64,000 nt of DNA from DASPSM01 sp963800135 (GTDB lineage Bacteria > Planctomycetota > Planctomycetia > Planctomycetales > Planctomycetaceae), in contig CAWCZR010000012.1 of the NCBI GenBank assembly GCA_963800135.1, forward strand, positions 62,001-126,000, given 5' to 3'. The translations under genes and the position numbers were made by a program. This document shows positions 1-8,720 of this stretch, piece by piece. Positions within the stretch are counted from its first letter, which is position 1. Each line of letters opens with the position of its first letter. The notes beneath the pieces are model-generated. The model saw only the letters and a list, made by a program, of their open reading frames with translations. It was not told where the DNA came from and did no database searches.

Positions 1-110
1 GGTTGGTAAATGCGACGGACCAACCGTAAGCGTCGGCAAGGGCTCTTAGACCGCAGCGAATTCGGTCGCAGGCGCAACGCGTGACCGAGCCGAGCGGTTG
101 TTCAGCGCGC

Positions 111-147
111 AAAAAAGCCGCCGTGGTACCCGCAATACCACGGCGGC
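111..147 (-). terminator. Intrinsic terminator of the secretin gene
   Basis: On the minus strand a perfect 12-bp stem (arms at 117-128 and 136-147, GCCGCCGTGGTA and its complement) closes a 7-nt loop and is followed directly by six T residues (111-116 are A on the plus strand). It lies about 100 bp past the secretin stop codon and is the clearest rho-independent terminator in the window. The 1-110 stretch outside it holds no gene I can support. Confidence 0.9.
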
Positions 148-248
148 TCAGGACCGAGAAACTGACCCGCACTCTGTACCGATCGACGAACCGATTGGCC
201 GGCCAGCCGAGTCTCCGGTCGCCCCGGAGACTCGGCGGCCGTCCCGCA

Positions 249-3200
249 TTACTGGTTCCCGGAGGACTCCAGGAGTTCTTCCTCTTCTTCTTGGATGATG
301 ATTCGCGGCGTGACCATCATCATCAAGCTTTCCGCTTCACGACCGATGCCCGTGTTACGGAACAGTCGGTTGATGTACGGCAGCTGGTTCAAGATGGGAA
401 CGCCGGCCTCGTTGCGGCCTTCCCGCAAGGTCTTGATGCCGCCCAAGAGGACCGTACCGCCGTCCGGCACGCTGACCGTCGTGATGACCGTCACCGTTTG
501 GACGACCGGTTGTTGGACCGTGATGTTACCTACGGACAACGAGTTGGAAGTCGATGTACTGCTGGTACTGCTGGTACTTGTGGTCGACGTCGTCGTGCTT
601 CCGCCGATGCCGCCGAAGCCCGACGAACCCGAACTACCGCCGCCGAAGCCCGTCGAACCGACCGATCCGGACGAGCCGCTGGCACCCGGGCCCGAGCCGG
701 TCGAGCCGCTCTGGCCGGGAGCACTGACGAAAGTGAAGGTGAACACGTCCGAGATGACGTTGAACTGCGGGAAGACCGACAGTCGCACGAAGCGCCGGTC
801 GGCCGAGACCACCGCGGCCACCCGCATCTGGACACCCGAGGGAATTTGCTCGATGACTGGCTGGAACCCGACGGCGAACACACCCACGGTGGGCGTCACG
901 CTGACCACGAACGGCCGTTCCGTCACGTTGGCCACCGTCGCCGCCTGACCGTTGAAGAGCGTTACCTTGGGAGCAAACATGACGTTCGTTCGCGTGTCGC
1001 CCTGGGCGGCACGGATGAAGAAGAACGTCTCGATGTCGCTCAAGATGGCAAACCCGATCTGCATGCCGGCGTCCGGGTTGAAGTTACCGAACTGCGGCAC
1101 GCCGATGTCGAACGAGCCCTGCCGGAACGGAACCGTGAGGTCCTGCGAGAAGGTTGTCGGCGAATCCATGCCGACGATCGTTCCCTGGCTGGGCCACTTC
1201 TGCGTGTTGACCAGATTCAGCGGGAAGGGGAACGCGTTGAAGGGGGCGAATCCACCGGCGGTGGACGTGCTGGACGTGCTGGACGTGCTCGAGGTCGAAG
1301 TGCTGCTCGTGCTCGACGTGCTCGATGTGCTCGAGGTCGAGCTGGTGCCGGAGCTGGAGGTCGAACTCGTGCCCGACGAGCTCGTGCTCGAAGTGCTCGT
1401 GCTGGAAGTCGAGCTGAAGATCGGGGCACCGAACTGGCCCAGGCCCAGCGTCGACTGCGGCACGTTGGAGTTGACGTTGAAGTTGAAGTTCACGCCGACC
1501 GACTCGAAGAAGTCGTCGTCGACCGTGATGAACCGGCATTCGACGGTCACCTGGAGGTCCTGCAACCGCCGCAGCTGTTGCAAGAGGTCGCGGATTTCGT
1601 CATGGACCTTCTGCGTCTGACGGATGACGAGGCTCAACGTCGTGTCGACCGACTGGATGTGCCCCTGTCCGCCGCTTTCATCCCACGATTCCGGCTCGAT
1701 CGTGTTGACGATCAGATGCTTGATCGCGTCGAAATCGGGAGCCGAAGGCTGTCCGGCCGCGGCGCGAATTCCGGCCCCCGGAGCCATGCCCCCCGGGGGC
1801 GTGGCACCGACCGGCTGACCGACCTGGAACATGGCCTGCCCGGCCGCGCCCTGCGTGGTGTCGGCCGTCGGCACGATAAACTGGGCGCCGCCCGTGCCCC
1901 GCTGGAAGGGGACCGCGGCCGGCGGCGAGTTGGCAATCGGCATCACGAGGTCGGCCACCGGGTACGCCAACAGCACGGTCGTCCCCTGCTGCTTCAGGCG
2001 GCTGGTGATCAACAGCACCTCGTCCTTGGTCATGTAACCCATATTGAGCGGATCGAGGATCAGGTTCAGAGCGCTGCGAAGCGTGATCCCGTCGACCCCG
2101 ATCGTGATTTCCGTCGAAGTCGGAACGTGCTCCTCCTCGAGGGCCGCCGTATCCAGCACGATGTTGACGTCGGCAATCTTCTGAATGTGGCGGATGACGT
2201 CGACCAGCGGCGTCTTCTCGAAGTGCAGCGAGACCTGGCGGTTCAAGCTCTGCTCGATCTGCTTTTCAGGCTCGGTCCGCTGCTTGTTGTCCGGGCTGTC
2301 GTACTTGCCCTTGCGGCGCTTCGTCAGGCCGGCCCAGTCCTTGGGGAACTTGTAGGGCGAGCCGTACATCGGCGTGGCCGCCGCGTCTTCGACTTCCCAC
2401 AGCTGGTTGAGGAAATTGTCTTCCTTGCGAATCTTCAGGTCGGCAATTCGGGCGTTTTCGCGTCCGAGGCGGGCCTTGACGAACATTGTCTCGGCCACCG
2501 GATTTTCCTTGTCGAGCTCCTTGGCCTGCTTGGCGATCAGCTCGGCTTCGGTCCACCGGTCCTGCTTCACGAGCTTGTTGTATTCATCGACGAGGTCGGC
2601 GAATTCCTGCTCGACCCGCACGTGGTACGCCTGCTCGTTCTCAATTTCGTTCTTGATCCGATCGTTCCGCGCCTTGACGGCGGCCACCGGGGCCTGCTGC
2701 TTCTGCTGCGCCTCGATGTCCGACTTGGAGCGGGCCAACAGCGTCATCAGCGGGGCGACGGCGTCCCGGCCCAGATCGGATTGATCGACGCTGGTAATCG
2801 CCGCGTCGAGAATCTGGAGGGCCTTCGCCGGATCGTTGTCCTTGACCCGCTCGGCCTTGAAGTGGGCGTTGAGCACCTCAGTCCGCAACTTCTCGAACTT
2901 CAGCGCCCGTTGCTGATCGGCAATGTCGATCCGAGAAGCGGTCGGACGCTTGGGAGGATTCGCCGCGTCATTGGCCGTCGAGGGGAACTGACCCGCCACT
3001 TGTTGCACGTTGCGCGAGCGCGCCGGAGCCAGGTCGCGGAGGAAGTCATGCAACTGCCGGTCGCGGTAGCGATCCAGCTGCTGCCCGCTGCGATAGCACT
3101 GCAAGAAGGCGGCATACGCGTTGTCGCGATGGCCCTCGCGGAGTTCATGCATGCCCAGGGCGAACAGATCGTCCGCCGACGCGCCGCTCGGCACGATCAC

Positions 3201-4223
3201 GGGCACTTCGGCCTGACGGGCCGGAGTCGGCGCCGGAGAATACGGATTGTCGGCCGTAAAGGCGTCGGCCGGGCTGACCGGGGCTTTCGCAGCCGGAGCA
3301 GCGGCCGGCATCTCCGGCTCACTGGGAATCGCGGAAGCAGTCACCCGAGCCGCCGGAAGCGCCATCGGCGCGGCCGGCAGGGCGGACACAGACTCTTCCG
3401 GCGGAGCCGCCTGGGCGACCGTCGGCGGAGCCGGAGCGTCGGTGACGACAGGCAGCGACGGCGGTGCGCTCTTGGCGACAGAGCCTTCGCTTTCCGCCCG
3501 ATCGATGTCGGCCAAAACCAGTTCCGGCCGGTCGTCCATGACCGAGTAGGCCACATCGAGAGTTAAGGCTTCCTTGGCTTTGCGACGGGCGTCGGCCAGG
3601 TGGCCCTTCTTCAAATCACTGCGGGCCTCGCGGATGAGACCGAGCGCCTGCTCCTTGGTCCACTTGCTGCTCGACGACTGGGTGGCCTGGTGCGAAGCCT
3701 GGTTGACGCCGAACGGAGATTCATCGATAGCGACGGCCTGCCGCACGTCCGAGGGGTGCGTGGCACTCGGAGTGGCCGGATGACCGCCCTGCGATTCACG
3801 CAGCGCGATCGATTCGAGGACGAGTTCCGGACGATCGTCGAACGGGCTGTAGGCGACGTTCATCTTGCCGACTTGCTGCGCCTTCTGCCGCGCCGCGTCG
3901 ATGCGTCCCGCTCGCAGATCTTCACGGGCCTTGAGCAACAGGTCCTGCGCCTTCTGGCCCTCGGCCGCCGGCGTCAGGTTGGTCTTATTGGAGGTCAACT
4001 CGCCCCAGTTGTCCTGGGCGTTGGGCTTCGCGCCGGAGGTCAGGTCGCGGACGCGCTGTGCACGGGCAATGTCGGCCAGCACCGTGTCCGGACGATCCTC
4101 GAACATGCCGAAGACCACGTTGAGCTGCCGAGCCTGCTGGGCCTTCTTGGTCGCGTCTTCAAAGTGTCCGGCCTGCAGATCGGTCCGAGCCTGGCGAATC
4201 AAGTCGACGGCTTGGGCACGCAC
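249..4223 (-). CDS. Secretin (type II/III secretion superfamily), C-terminal larger part
   Basis: This is the main part of an outer-membrane secretin related to GspD/PilQ channels. The frame continues a gene that begins upstream and is broken by a frameshift near 4256. From its N-terminus it shows three copies of a ~52-residue helical repeat (about residues 5-56, 92-143, 193-244) and a weaker copy near 351-400, joined by Ala/Pro-rich linkers. A charged coiled region follows, then an STN/N0-like domain near 660-740 (VSLHFEKTPLVDVI) and the secretin barrel domain to the end. The typical C-terminal signature is present (VPDGGTVLLGGIK, then GVPILNQLPYINRLF and VTPRIII). Two low-complexity Ser/Thr/Gly tracts sit inside the secretin region. 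The GTG at 4223 is probably not a real start. The family forms multimeric pores; the substrate here is unknown and no other secretion genes are adjacent. Confidence 0.88.
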   Translation of the reverse strand: MRAQAVDLIRQARTDLQAGHFEDATKKAQQARQLNVVFGMFEDRPDTVLADIARAQRVRDLTSGAKPNAQDNWGELTSNKTNLTPAAEGQKAQDLLLKAREDLRAGRIDAARQKAQQVGKMNVAYSPFDDRPELVLESIALRESQGGHPATPSATHPSDVRQAVAIDESPFGVNQASHQATQSSSSKWTKEQALGLIREARSDLKKGHLADARRKAKEALTLDVAYSVMDDRPELVLADIDRAESEGSVAKSAPPSLPVVTDAPAPPTVAQAAPPEESVSALPAAPMALPAARVTASAIPSEPEMPAAAPAAKAPVSPADAFTADNPYSPAPTPARQAEVPVIVPSGASADDLFALGMHELREGHRDNAYAAFLQCYRSGQQLDRYRDRQLHDFLRDLAPARSRNVQQVAGQFPSTANDAANPPKRPTASRIDIADQQRALKFEKLRTEVLNAHFKAERVKDNDPAKALQILDAAITSVDQSDLGRDAVAPLMTLLARSKSDIEAQQKQQAPVAAVKARNDRIKNEIENEQAYHVRVEQEFADLVDEYNKLVKQDRWTEAELIAKQAKELDKENPVAETMFVKARLGRENARIADLKIRKEDNFLNQLWEVEDAAATPMYGSPYKFPKDWAGLTKRRKGKYDSPDNKQRTEPEKQIEQSLNRQVSLHFEKTPLVDVIRHIQKIADVNIVLDTAALEEEHVPTSTEITIGVDGITLRSALNLILDPLNMGYMTKDEVLLITSRLKQQGTTVLLAYPVADLVMPIANSPPAAVPFQRGTGGAQFIVPTADTTQGAAGQAMFQVGQPVGATPPGGMAPGAGIRAAAGQPSAPDFDAIKHLIVNTIEPESWDESGGQGHIQSVDTTLSLVIRQTQKVHDEIRDLLQQLRRLQDLQVTVECRFITVDDDFFESVGVNFNFNVNSNVPQSTLGLGQFGAPIFSSTSSTSTSSTSSSGTSSTSSSGTSSTSSTSSTSSTSSTSTSSTSSTSSTSTAGGFAPFNAFPFPLNLVNTQKWPSQGTIVGMDSPTTFSQDLTVPFRQGSFDIGVPQFGNFNPDAGMQIGFAILSDIETFFFIRAAQGDTRTNVMFAPKVTLFNGQAATVANVTERPFVVSVTPTVGVFAVGFQPVIEQIPSGVQMRVAAVVSADRRFVRLSVFPQFNVISDVFTFTFVSAPGQSGSTGSGPGASGSSGSVGSTGFGGGSSGSSGFGGIGGSTTTSTTSTSSTSSTSTSNSLSVGNITVQQPVVQTVTVITTVSVPDGGTVLLGGIKTLREGRNEAGVPILNQLPYINRLFRNTGIGREAESLMMMVTPRIIIQEEEEELLESSGNQ

Positions 4224-5155
4224 GGGATCGGCCGACTCGGCCGTCTTCCGCTTGCGCGGGCAAAGGTCTTGGTGCCGGTGGTCAGCTCGATCTCAGCCAA
4301 CAGAGCCTGCGGCTGATCGTCAAGAACTTCCCACTTCACCTGGAATTCATCCGCCTTGAGGGCCTTGATGCGGGCCGTCGCAAAGTCGTGCTTGTCGAAG
4401 GCCGCGCGGGCTTCGGCCAGCAAGCGCTTGGCCTGGGCCTTGGCGTCGACGGCCTGGGGAGCCGGCGTGACACGGGCCTTAGGCGCGTTGGCGCCGAAGC
4501 CCTGGAAATCGGCCGGTGACTCGGCAGGCGCCTGACCGCGAACGACCAGGTTCTCGGTGCCCGCCGGACCGACGGCCGTCTTCGAGCCATGGCTGAGCCG
4601 ATCAATCTCGGTCACCAACTGACTCGTCTTCGTATCGAAGAACTTGTAAGCGAGCTCAATTTTGTGCGCGGCGGCCGCTTTGGCGCGGGCCAGGTCGAGA
4701 CGACCGGTCTTGAGGTCGTCGCGGGCTGCGTCCAAGAGGGCGGCCACGTAGCGATGTTTCTTGGCGGCGGTCGCGGCCGGCGATTCGGCCTTCGGCGCGG
4801 CCTCTTCCGCGGCTGCCTTCTGCTCCAGCGCCATCAGTTGGATCAGCACCACCTCGGGCGAACGCTCGCCGGGCAGCCAGCGAACCGGCAGTGCCGCCGC
4901 GCAATGCGCCAGCACGGCCGCTTGCTTGAACCGCTTCTCTTTGGCCAGGCGGTCGGCTTCCACCAGGATTCTTTGGGCCGTCTTCTTATAGGCCTCGTTG
5001 GCCGGAGACGGCTGGGCCGGTGCGACGGCCCGCCACGCGGCGATCGGCTCGGTGGCCGAGGCGTCGTCTGCATGGAGTGGACGGATGACGGCGAAGGCCG
5101 CCAGCGTGCCGACTCCGGCCGCGGTCATGGCGAAGAATGCGAATCGAGTGCGCAA
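4199..5155 (-). CDS. Secretin, N-terminal part (signal peptide plus three repeats), frameshifted
   Basis: This is the first third of the secretin that continues in the frame ending at 249. I chose the TTG at 5155 because AAGGAGG lies just upstream (4-nt spacing) and the protein then opens with Arg residues and a hydrophobic signal segment ending near PLHADD; the frame is open to 5281. Three copies of the helical repeat follow (genomic 4978-4820, 4747-4589, 4432-4277), of the form hLLxxARxxLxxGxxxxARxKA...W/Y...D.pe.hLxEI. After TTGTKTFAR the frame drifts into non-homologous residues and stops at 4199, while the other frame takes over with KRKTAESADPVRAQAVDLI. The join is in the GCGC around 4250-4258 and needs one base added or two removed. 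The intact protein would be close to 1,640 residues. Confidence 0.8.
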   Translation of the reverse strand: MRTRFAFFAMTAAGVGTLAAFAVIRPLHADDASATEPIAAWRAVAPAQPSPANEAYKKTAQRILVEADRLAKEKRFKQAAVLAHCAAALPVRWLPGERSPEVVLIQLMALEQKAAAEEAAPKAESPAATAAKKHRYVAALLDAARDDLKTGRLDLARAKAAAAHKIELAYKFFDTKTSQLVTEIDRLSHGSKTAVGPAGTENLVVRGQAPAESPADFQGFGANAPKARVTPAPQAVDAKAQAKRLLAEARAAFDKHDFATARIKALKADEFQVKWEVLDDQPQALLAEIELTTGTKTFARASGRRPSRPIPCVPKPST

Positions 5156-5439
5156 GGTTCGTTCCTCCTTCACTGAGTGAAGGCCGAAGTTCCGCAGTCC
5201 CGGATCAGTTCCGTTAAGTCGGTTCATGGCACATCCAGAAGTGTCGTGCACGGTCGCGGTTGACGGACGCCGATTAAGCAAATCCCCGCGCGCCTGGGGA
5301 GGTTCGGTCGCATGTCCCGCGAGGGACCCCGGCCGAACCGCACACAGTCGCGACGGTCTGAAATTCTGCTATTGATCTGCTGTCGGGAGAGGGAAGGGAG
5401 ATGAGTGGGCGGCTAGATACCTGATTGCCGCGAACAGGG

Positions 5440-6816
5440 TCAAGAGCGTTTGCGCCCTTTTTTCGCCGGAGCGTCCGCATTTTTTTCGGGAGCAGGAATT
5501 GCGGCAAAATCTGCCGGCGGCTGCAGGTCTTCCGGCGACAGATAGGCCGATTCGATGCTCGCTTTCTCGTACGCTTCGACGAGCACTTTCCGCATGGCTT
5601 CCTTTTGGATCTTCTCTTCGAGAGCCTGTCGAATGACTTCTTGAACTTCGGCCAGCGGACGTTTGCCGGCCGGCTTGCGCTCCATTACGCGGACCAGGCG
5701 ATAACCTTCGCGGCCCGACAACACGGGGCTCGTTTCGCCGGCCGCCAGGCCCCGCAGCGTCGAGGAGATCTTTTCGTCGACCATGCTCTCGACCCGCGTC
5801 CACGGCTGTTTGCCGCCGTCTTCCGCATGCAGTCCGTCGGAGTATTTCTTGGCGACTTTGTCGAAGCTTTCGCCCTTCGCGAGCGCGTCGACGGCCTTGG
5901 TCAACAGGTCCAGCGCCCCTTGCCGTCCGTTGTGCTTGTCGAAATCGATTTCCAAGAGCTGCCAGTGGACTTTTTCGGGAAAGCTGAATTTAGCGTCGTT
6001 TGCCTGGTAGTACGCGAGGATGTCTTCGCGGCCGACGATGTGCTCTTTCTTCGATTTTCCGCGGAGATATTCGTCGGCGAGCAACCGGTTGCGGAATTCG
6101 TCCTTCAAGGCGACCAGCGACGTCCCCTGCTTGTGCAGCCCTTCGTCCACTTCGTGCGCGGTCATCGCGGCGAAGTCCTTCTTGAGCTTCTCGACGTAGT
6201 TCTCGAATTCCTTGCTGACCGCGTCTTCGATTTTCTTCTGCTGCTCTTTCTCGAGCGCGCTGATCATGGCCTGCGCCAGCACGCGCGTCCGCACGTAGTC
6301 CTTGCCGAACTTGTGGATCGCGGCCACTTGCAGCTCGGTGTATTCGTGCTCGGTCAGTTGACCGGCCGCCATCGCCCGGGCCGCAACGATCAGGCTCAAA
6401 CCTTCCCGCGTCAGGGGCTCCGTCGCCGCCCGCTCGAAGATTTCCGAGGCAAACAGGGGCTGGCCGTTGATCGAAGCGATGATTTCGTTGCCCGACATCT
6501 TCTTGTCGGGAATCTTGATGGCCGGATGCTTGGCGTCGGCCTCGAACGTGGCTGCCGCCTGCGTCACCGAATTGTCGGGCGAGCTGCCGCGGGTCGTCGT
6601 CGCGGCAACGTTGTTCGTCGCTTCCGGAGCTGCCGGGGCCGCTTCCGGAGACACCACGGCCGTGTCGGCCGTTTTGCTCGGGGCATCGGTCCCCGCTTTC
6701 ACTACCTTTCGCGGCGGCGGCGGACCAAATACCGGATCGCCCACCTTGGCCGGATCGAGCAGATCGCAGCCGGCGAGGATCGCCAAAAGCGTCAACAGGG
6801 GCAGCAAATACCGCAT
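5440..6816 (-). CDS. Peptidyl-prolyl cis-trans isomerase, PpiC/SurA-like lipoprotein
   Basis: A parvulin-type prolyl isomerase expected to act on proteins in the periplasm. The ATG at 6816 gives a lipoprotein signal peptide (MRYLLPLLTLLAILAGC) with lipobox LAGC; an upstream open frame to 6906 is probably not translated. After a Pro/Thr/Ala-rich linker comes a helical SurA-N-like region (about residues 110-265), then the rotamase domain near 270-380, which carries the family pattern KKYSDGLHAEDGGKQPW and later GYRLVRVMERKPA, and a Lys-rich helical tail. It lies between mfd upstream and the secretin downstream, all on the minus strand with gaps of about 160 and 285 bases. A role in outer-membrane protein folding, including the neighbouring secretin, is inference. 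Confidence 0.85.
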   Translation of the reverse strand: MRYLLPLLTLLAILAGCDLLDPAKVGDPVFGPPPPRKVVKAGTDAPSKTADTAVVSPEAAPAAPEATNNVAATTTRGSSPDNSVTQAAATFEADAKHPAIKIPDKKMSGNEIIASINGQPLFASEIFERAATEPLTREGLSLIVAARAMAAGQLTEHEYTELQVAAIHKFGKDYVRTRVLAQAMISALEKEQQKKIEDAVSKEFENYVEKLKKDFAAMTAHEVDEGLHKQGTSLVALKDEFRNRLLADEYLRGKSKKEHIVGREDILAYYQANDAKFSFPEKVHWQLLEIDFDKHNGRQGALDLLTKAVDALAKGESFDKVAKKYSDGLHAEDGGKQPWTRVESMVDEKISSTLRGLAAGETSPVLSGREGYRLVRVMERKPAGKRPLAEVQEVIRQALEEKIQKEAMRKVLVEAYEKASIESAYLSPEDLQPPADFAAIPAPEKNADAPAKKGRKRS

Positions 6817-6980
6817 TCGGACTGTGTCCCGGTGCGCAGCCACAGAGCAGCGACTTGCTCCTGGCGAACGGCTCAGTTCACCGCTCGCTCGGGCCGGTCG
6901 TGCCATGGATTGCTGCGCCTATGGAGGGGCCGGAAGCCGGGCAACGAAGGGAGGAAAGGGGGCGGATTATAGCGCTGCGT

Positions 6981-8720
6981 CTACGCTGGCTGCAACACCG
7001 ATTTGAGCGTCGCCACCAGCTCGTCCGTGCTCAGTTCACGTTCGGGCAGCACGAGATACGCGCTCAGCGCGTCGACGACGCGCAATTGCCCTTCCCAACG
7101 CTTCGCCAACTGCCCTATCTTGCGCGGATTCCGATAACGAAAGACCGCGTACTCCGGCGCCTCGAGGTGAATGTCGTCGATCTGCCAGTGATGGGCGAAC
7201 ACTTGCAGTTGACGCACCTCCCGCAGTCGCTCGACTTCCGGCGGCAGCGGGCCGAAGCGATCGCGCAGCTCGGCCTCCCATTCCGCCAGTTGCTCGACCG
7301 ATTCAACCTGCGACAGTTTGCGATAGATCTCGATCTTCTGCTTCATCGACGCCACGTACGAACCGGGCAAAAACGCCGACACCGGCAGATCGATGCCGAC
7401 ATGGAACGGCTCGCGGACCGGCTCATTTTTCAGCGACCGCACCGCGTTGTCGAGCAGCCGGCAATAGAGCTCGTAGCCCACCGACGTGATGTGGCCGCTC
7501 TGCTCGGTCCCCAGGATGTTGCCCGCGCCACGGATTTCGAGGTCGCGCATGGCGATCTTGAAGCCGGCCCCCAGCTCGCTGAATTCTTCAATCGCCTTGA
7601 GCCGCCGGGCGGCCGTCGACGTGAGCGTCTGTCCTTCTTCCAGCAGCAAGTAGCAGTACGCCCGGTGTTTGTAGCGGCCGACGCGACCGCGGAGCTGGTG
7701 CATGTCGGCCAGGCCGTACTTGCCCGCCTGGTGGATGAAGATCGTGTTGGCGTTGGGGATGTCGAGGCCGCTTTCGACGATGGTCGTGCACACCAGCACG
7801 TCGGTTTTGCCGGTGACGAACTTGAACATTGCCTCTTCGAGCTGGTGTTCGCCCATCTGCCCGTGCGCCACGTCGAAGCGGGCCTCCGGCACGATCGACT
7901 GCAGCCGATCGGCAAGCGTGCGAATGTTGTACACGCGGTTGTGGACGAAGAAGACTTGCCCGTTGCGGTTTAGCTCGCGAATGATGGCCCTGCGGATTAG
8001 CTCGGCGTCGAACCGGCAGATGCGGGTCTCGATCGCCTGGCGGTCGCGCGGCGGCGTCGTCAGGTTCGAGATATCGCGAATACCCAAGAGCGACAGGTGC
8101 AGCGTCCGCGGGATCGGCGTGGCGCTCATCGTCAGCACGTCGACTTCCAGCCGCAGCCGCTTGAGCATCTCCTTCGCGTCGACGCCGAACCGCTGCTCTT
8201 CGTCGATGACCAACAGGCCCAGGTCCTTGAAGCGGACGTCCTTCTGCACCATCCGATGCGTGCCGACGACAATGTCGACTTCGCCCGTCTCCATGCCCAA
8301 GAGCGTTTCTTGCTGCTGGCCCTTCGTGCAAAACCGCGAGAGCACGTGCACGTTGAAGGGGAACTCGGCCAGCCGCTCGCTGAACGTGCGATAGTGTTGC
8401 TCGGCAAGCACGGTCGTGGGGACCAGCACGGCCACCTGCTTGCCCGCTTCGACCGCTTTGAACGCGGCCCGCATCGCGACTTCCGTCTTGCCGTAGCCGA
8501 CGTCGCCGCAGAGCAGCCGATCCATGGGCCGCAGCCGCTGCATGTCCTCTTTGACGTCGATGATGGCCGACGCCTGGTCCTTCGTTTCGGTGTAAGGAAA
8601 GGCCGCCTCGAATTCCTGCTGCCAGTGGCTGTCGACGGGAAAGGCGATCCCTTCTTTGGCCTCGCGGCGGGCCTGCAGTTGGATCATGTCGCTGGCCAGG
8701 TCAAGCACGGCGCTCGCCAC
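6981..8720 (-). CDS. mfd: Transcription-repair coupling factor Mfd, C-terminal translocase part
   Basis: This frame holds the ATP-driven translocase half of Mfd, which pushes stalled RNA polymerase off damaged DNA and recruits UvrA. Visible motifs are Walker A (GDVGYGKTEVAM), the DEEQ box (VIDEEQRFG), motif III (TMSATPIPRTL), the TRG-type region with QLRGRVGRYKHRAYCYLL, and a C-terminal TRCF domain. It is the downstream part of a gene whose first half ends out of frame at 8701. The natural reading through the junction is KLGSD.WAKKKERVASAVLDLA, which needs removal of one base in GACGACG near 8740. The start at 8720 is therefore not a real initiation site. The product would otherwise be normal length for Mfd, about 1,110 residues. 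Confidence 0.93.
   Translation of the reverse strand: MASAVLDLASDMIQLQARREAKEGIAFPVDSHWQQEFEAAFPYTETKDQASAIIDVKEDMQRLRPMDRLLCGDVGYGKTEVAMRAAFKAVEAGKQVAVLVPTTVLAEQHYRTFSERLAEFPFNVHVLSRFCTKGQQQETLLGMETGEVDIVVGTHRMVQKDVRFKDLGLLVIDEEQRFGVDAKEMLKRLRLEVDVLTMSATPIPRTLHLSLLGIRDISNLTTPPRDRQAIETRICRFDAELIRRAIIRELNRNGQVFFVHNRVYNIRTLADRLQSIVPEARFDVAHGQMGEHQLEEAMFKFVTGKTDVLVCTTIVESGLDIPNANTIFIHQAGKYGLADMHQLRGRVGRYKHRAYCYLLLEEGQTLTSTAARRLKAIEEFSELGAGFKIAMRDLEIRGAGNILGTEQSGHITSVGYELYCRLLDNAVRSLKNEPVREPFHVGIDLPVSAFLPGSYVASMKQKIEIYRKLSQVESVEQLAEWEAELRDRFGPLPPEVERLREVRQLQVFAHHWQIDDIHLEAPEYAVFRYRNPRKIGQLAKRWEGQLRVVDALSAYLVLPERELSTDELVATLKSVLQPA

Noticed and set aside
81..3566. A very long open frame on the plus strand opposite the secretin
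   Set aside because: It is rich in Arg, His and Asp with no domain pattern, as expected from the complement of a GC-rich gene; the minus strand has clear secretin motifs and its own terminator.
5425..6972. Long plus-strand frame opposite the PpiC-type gene
   Set aside because: The product is Arg/Phe/Val-rich with no recognisable domain, and the minus strand encodes a complete isomerase with a lipobox.
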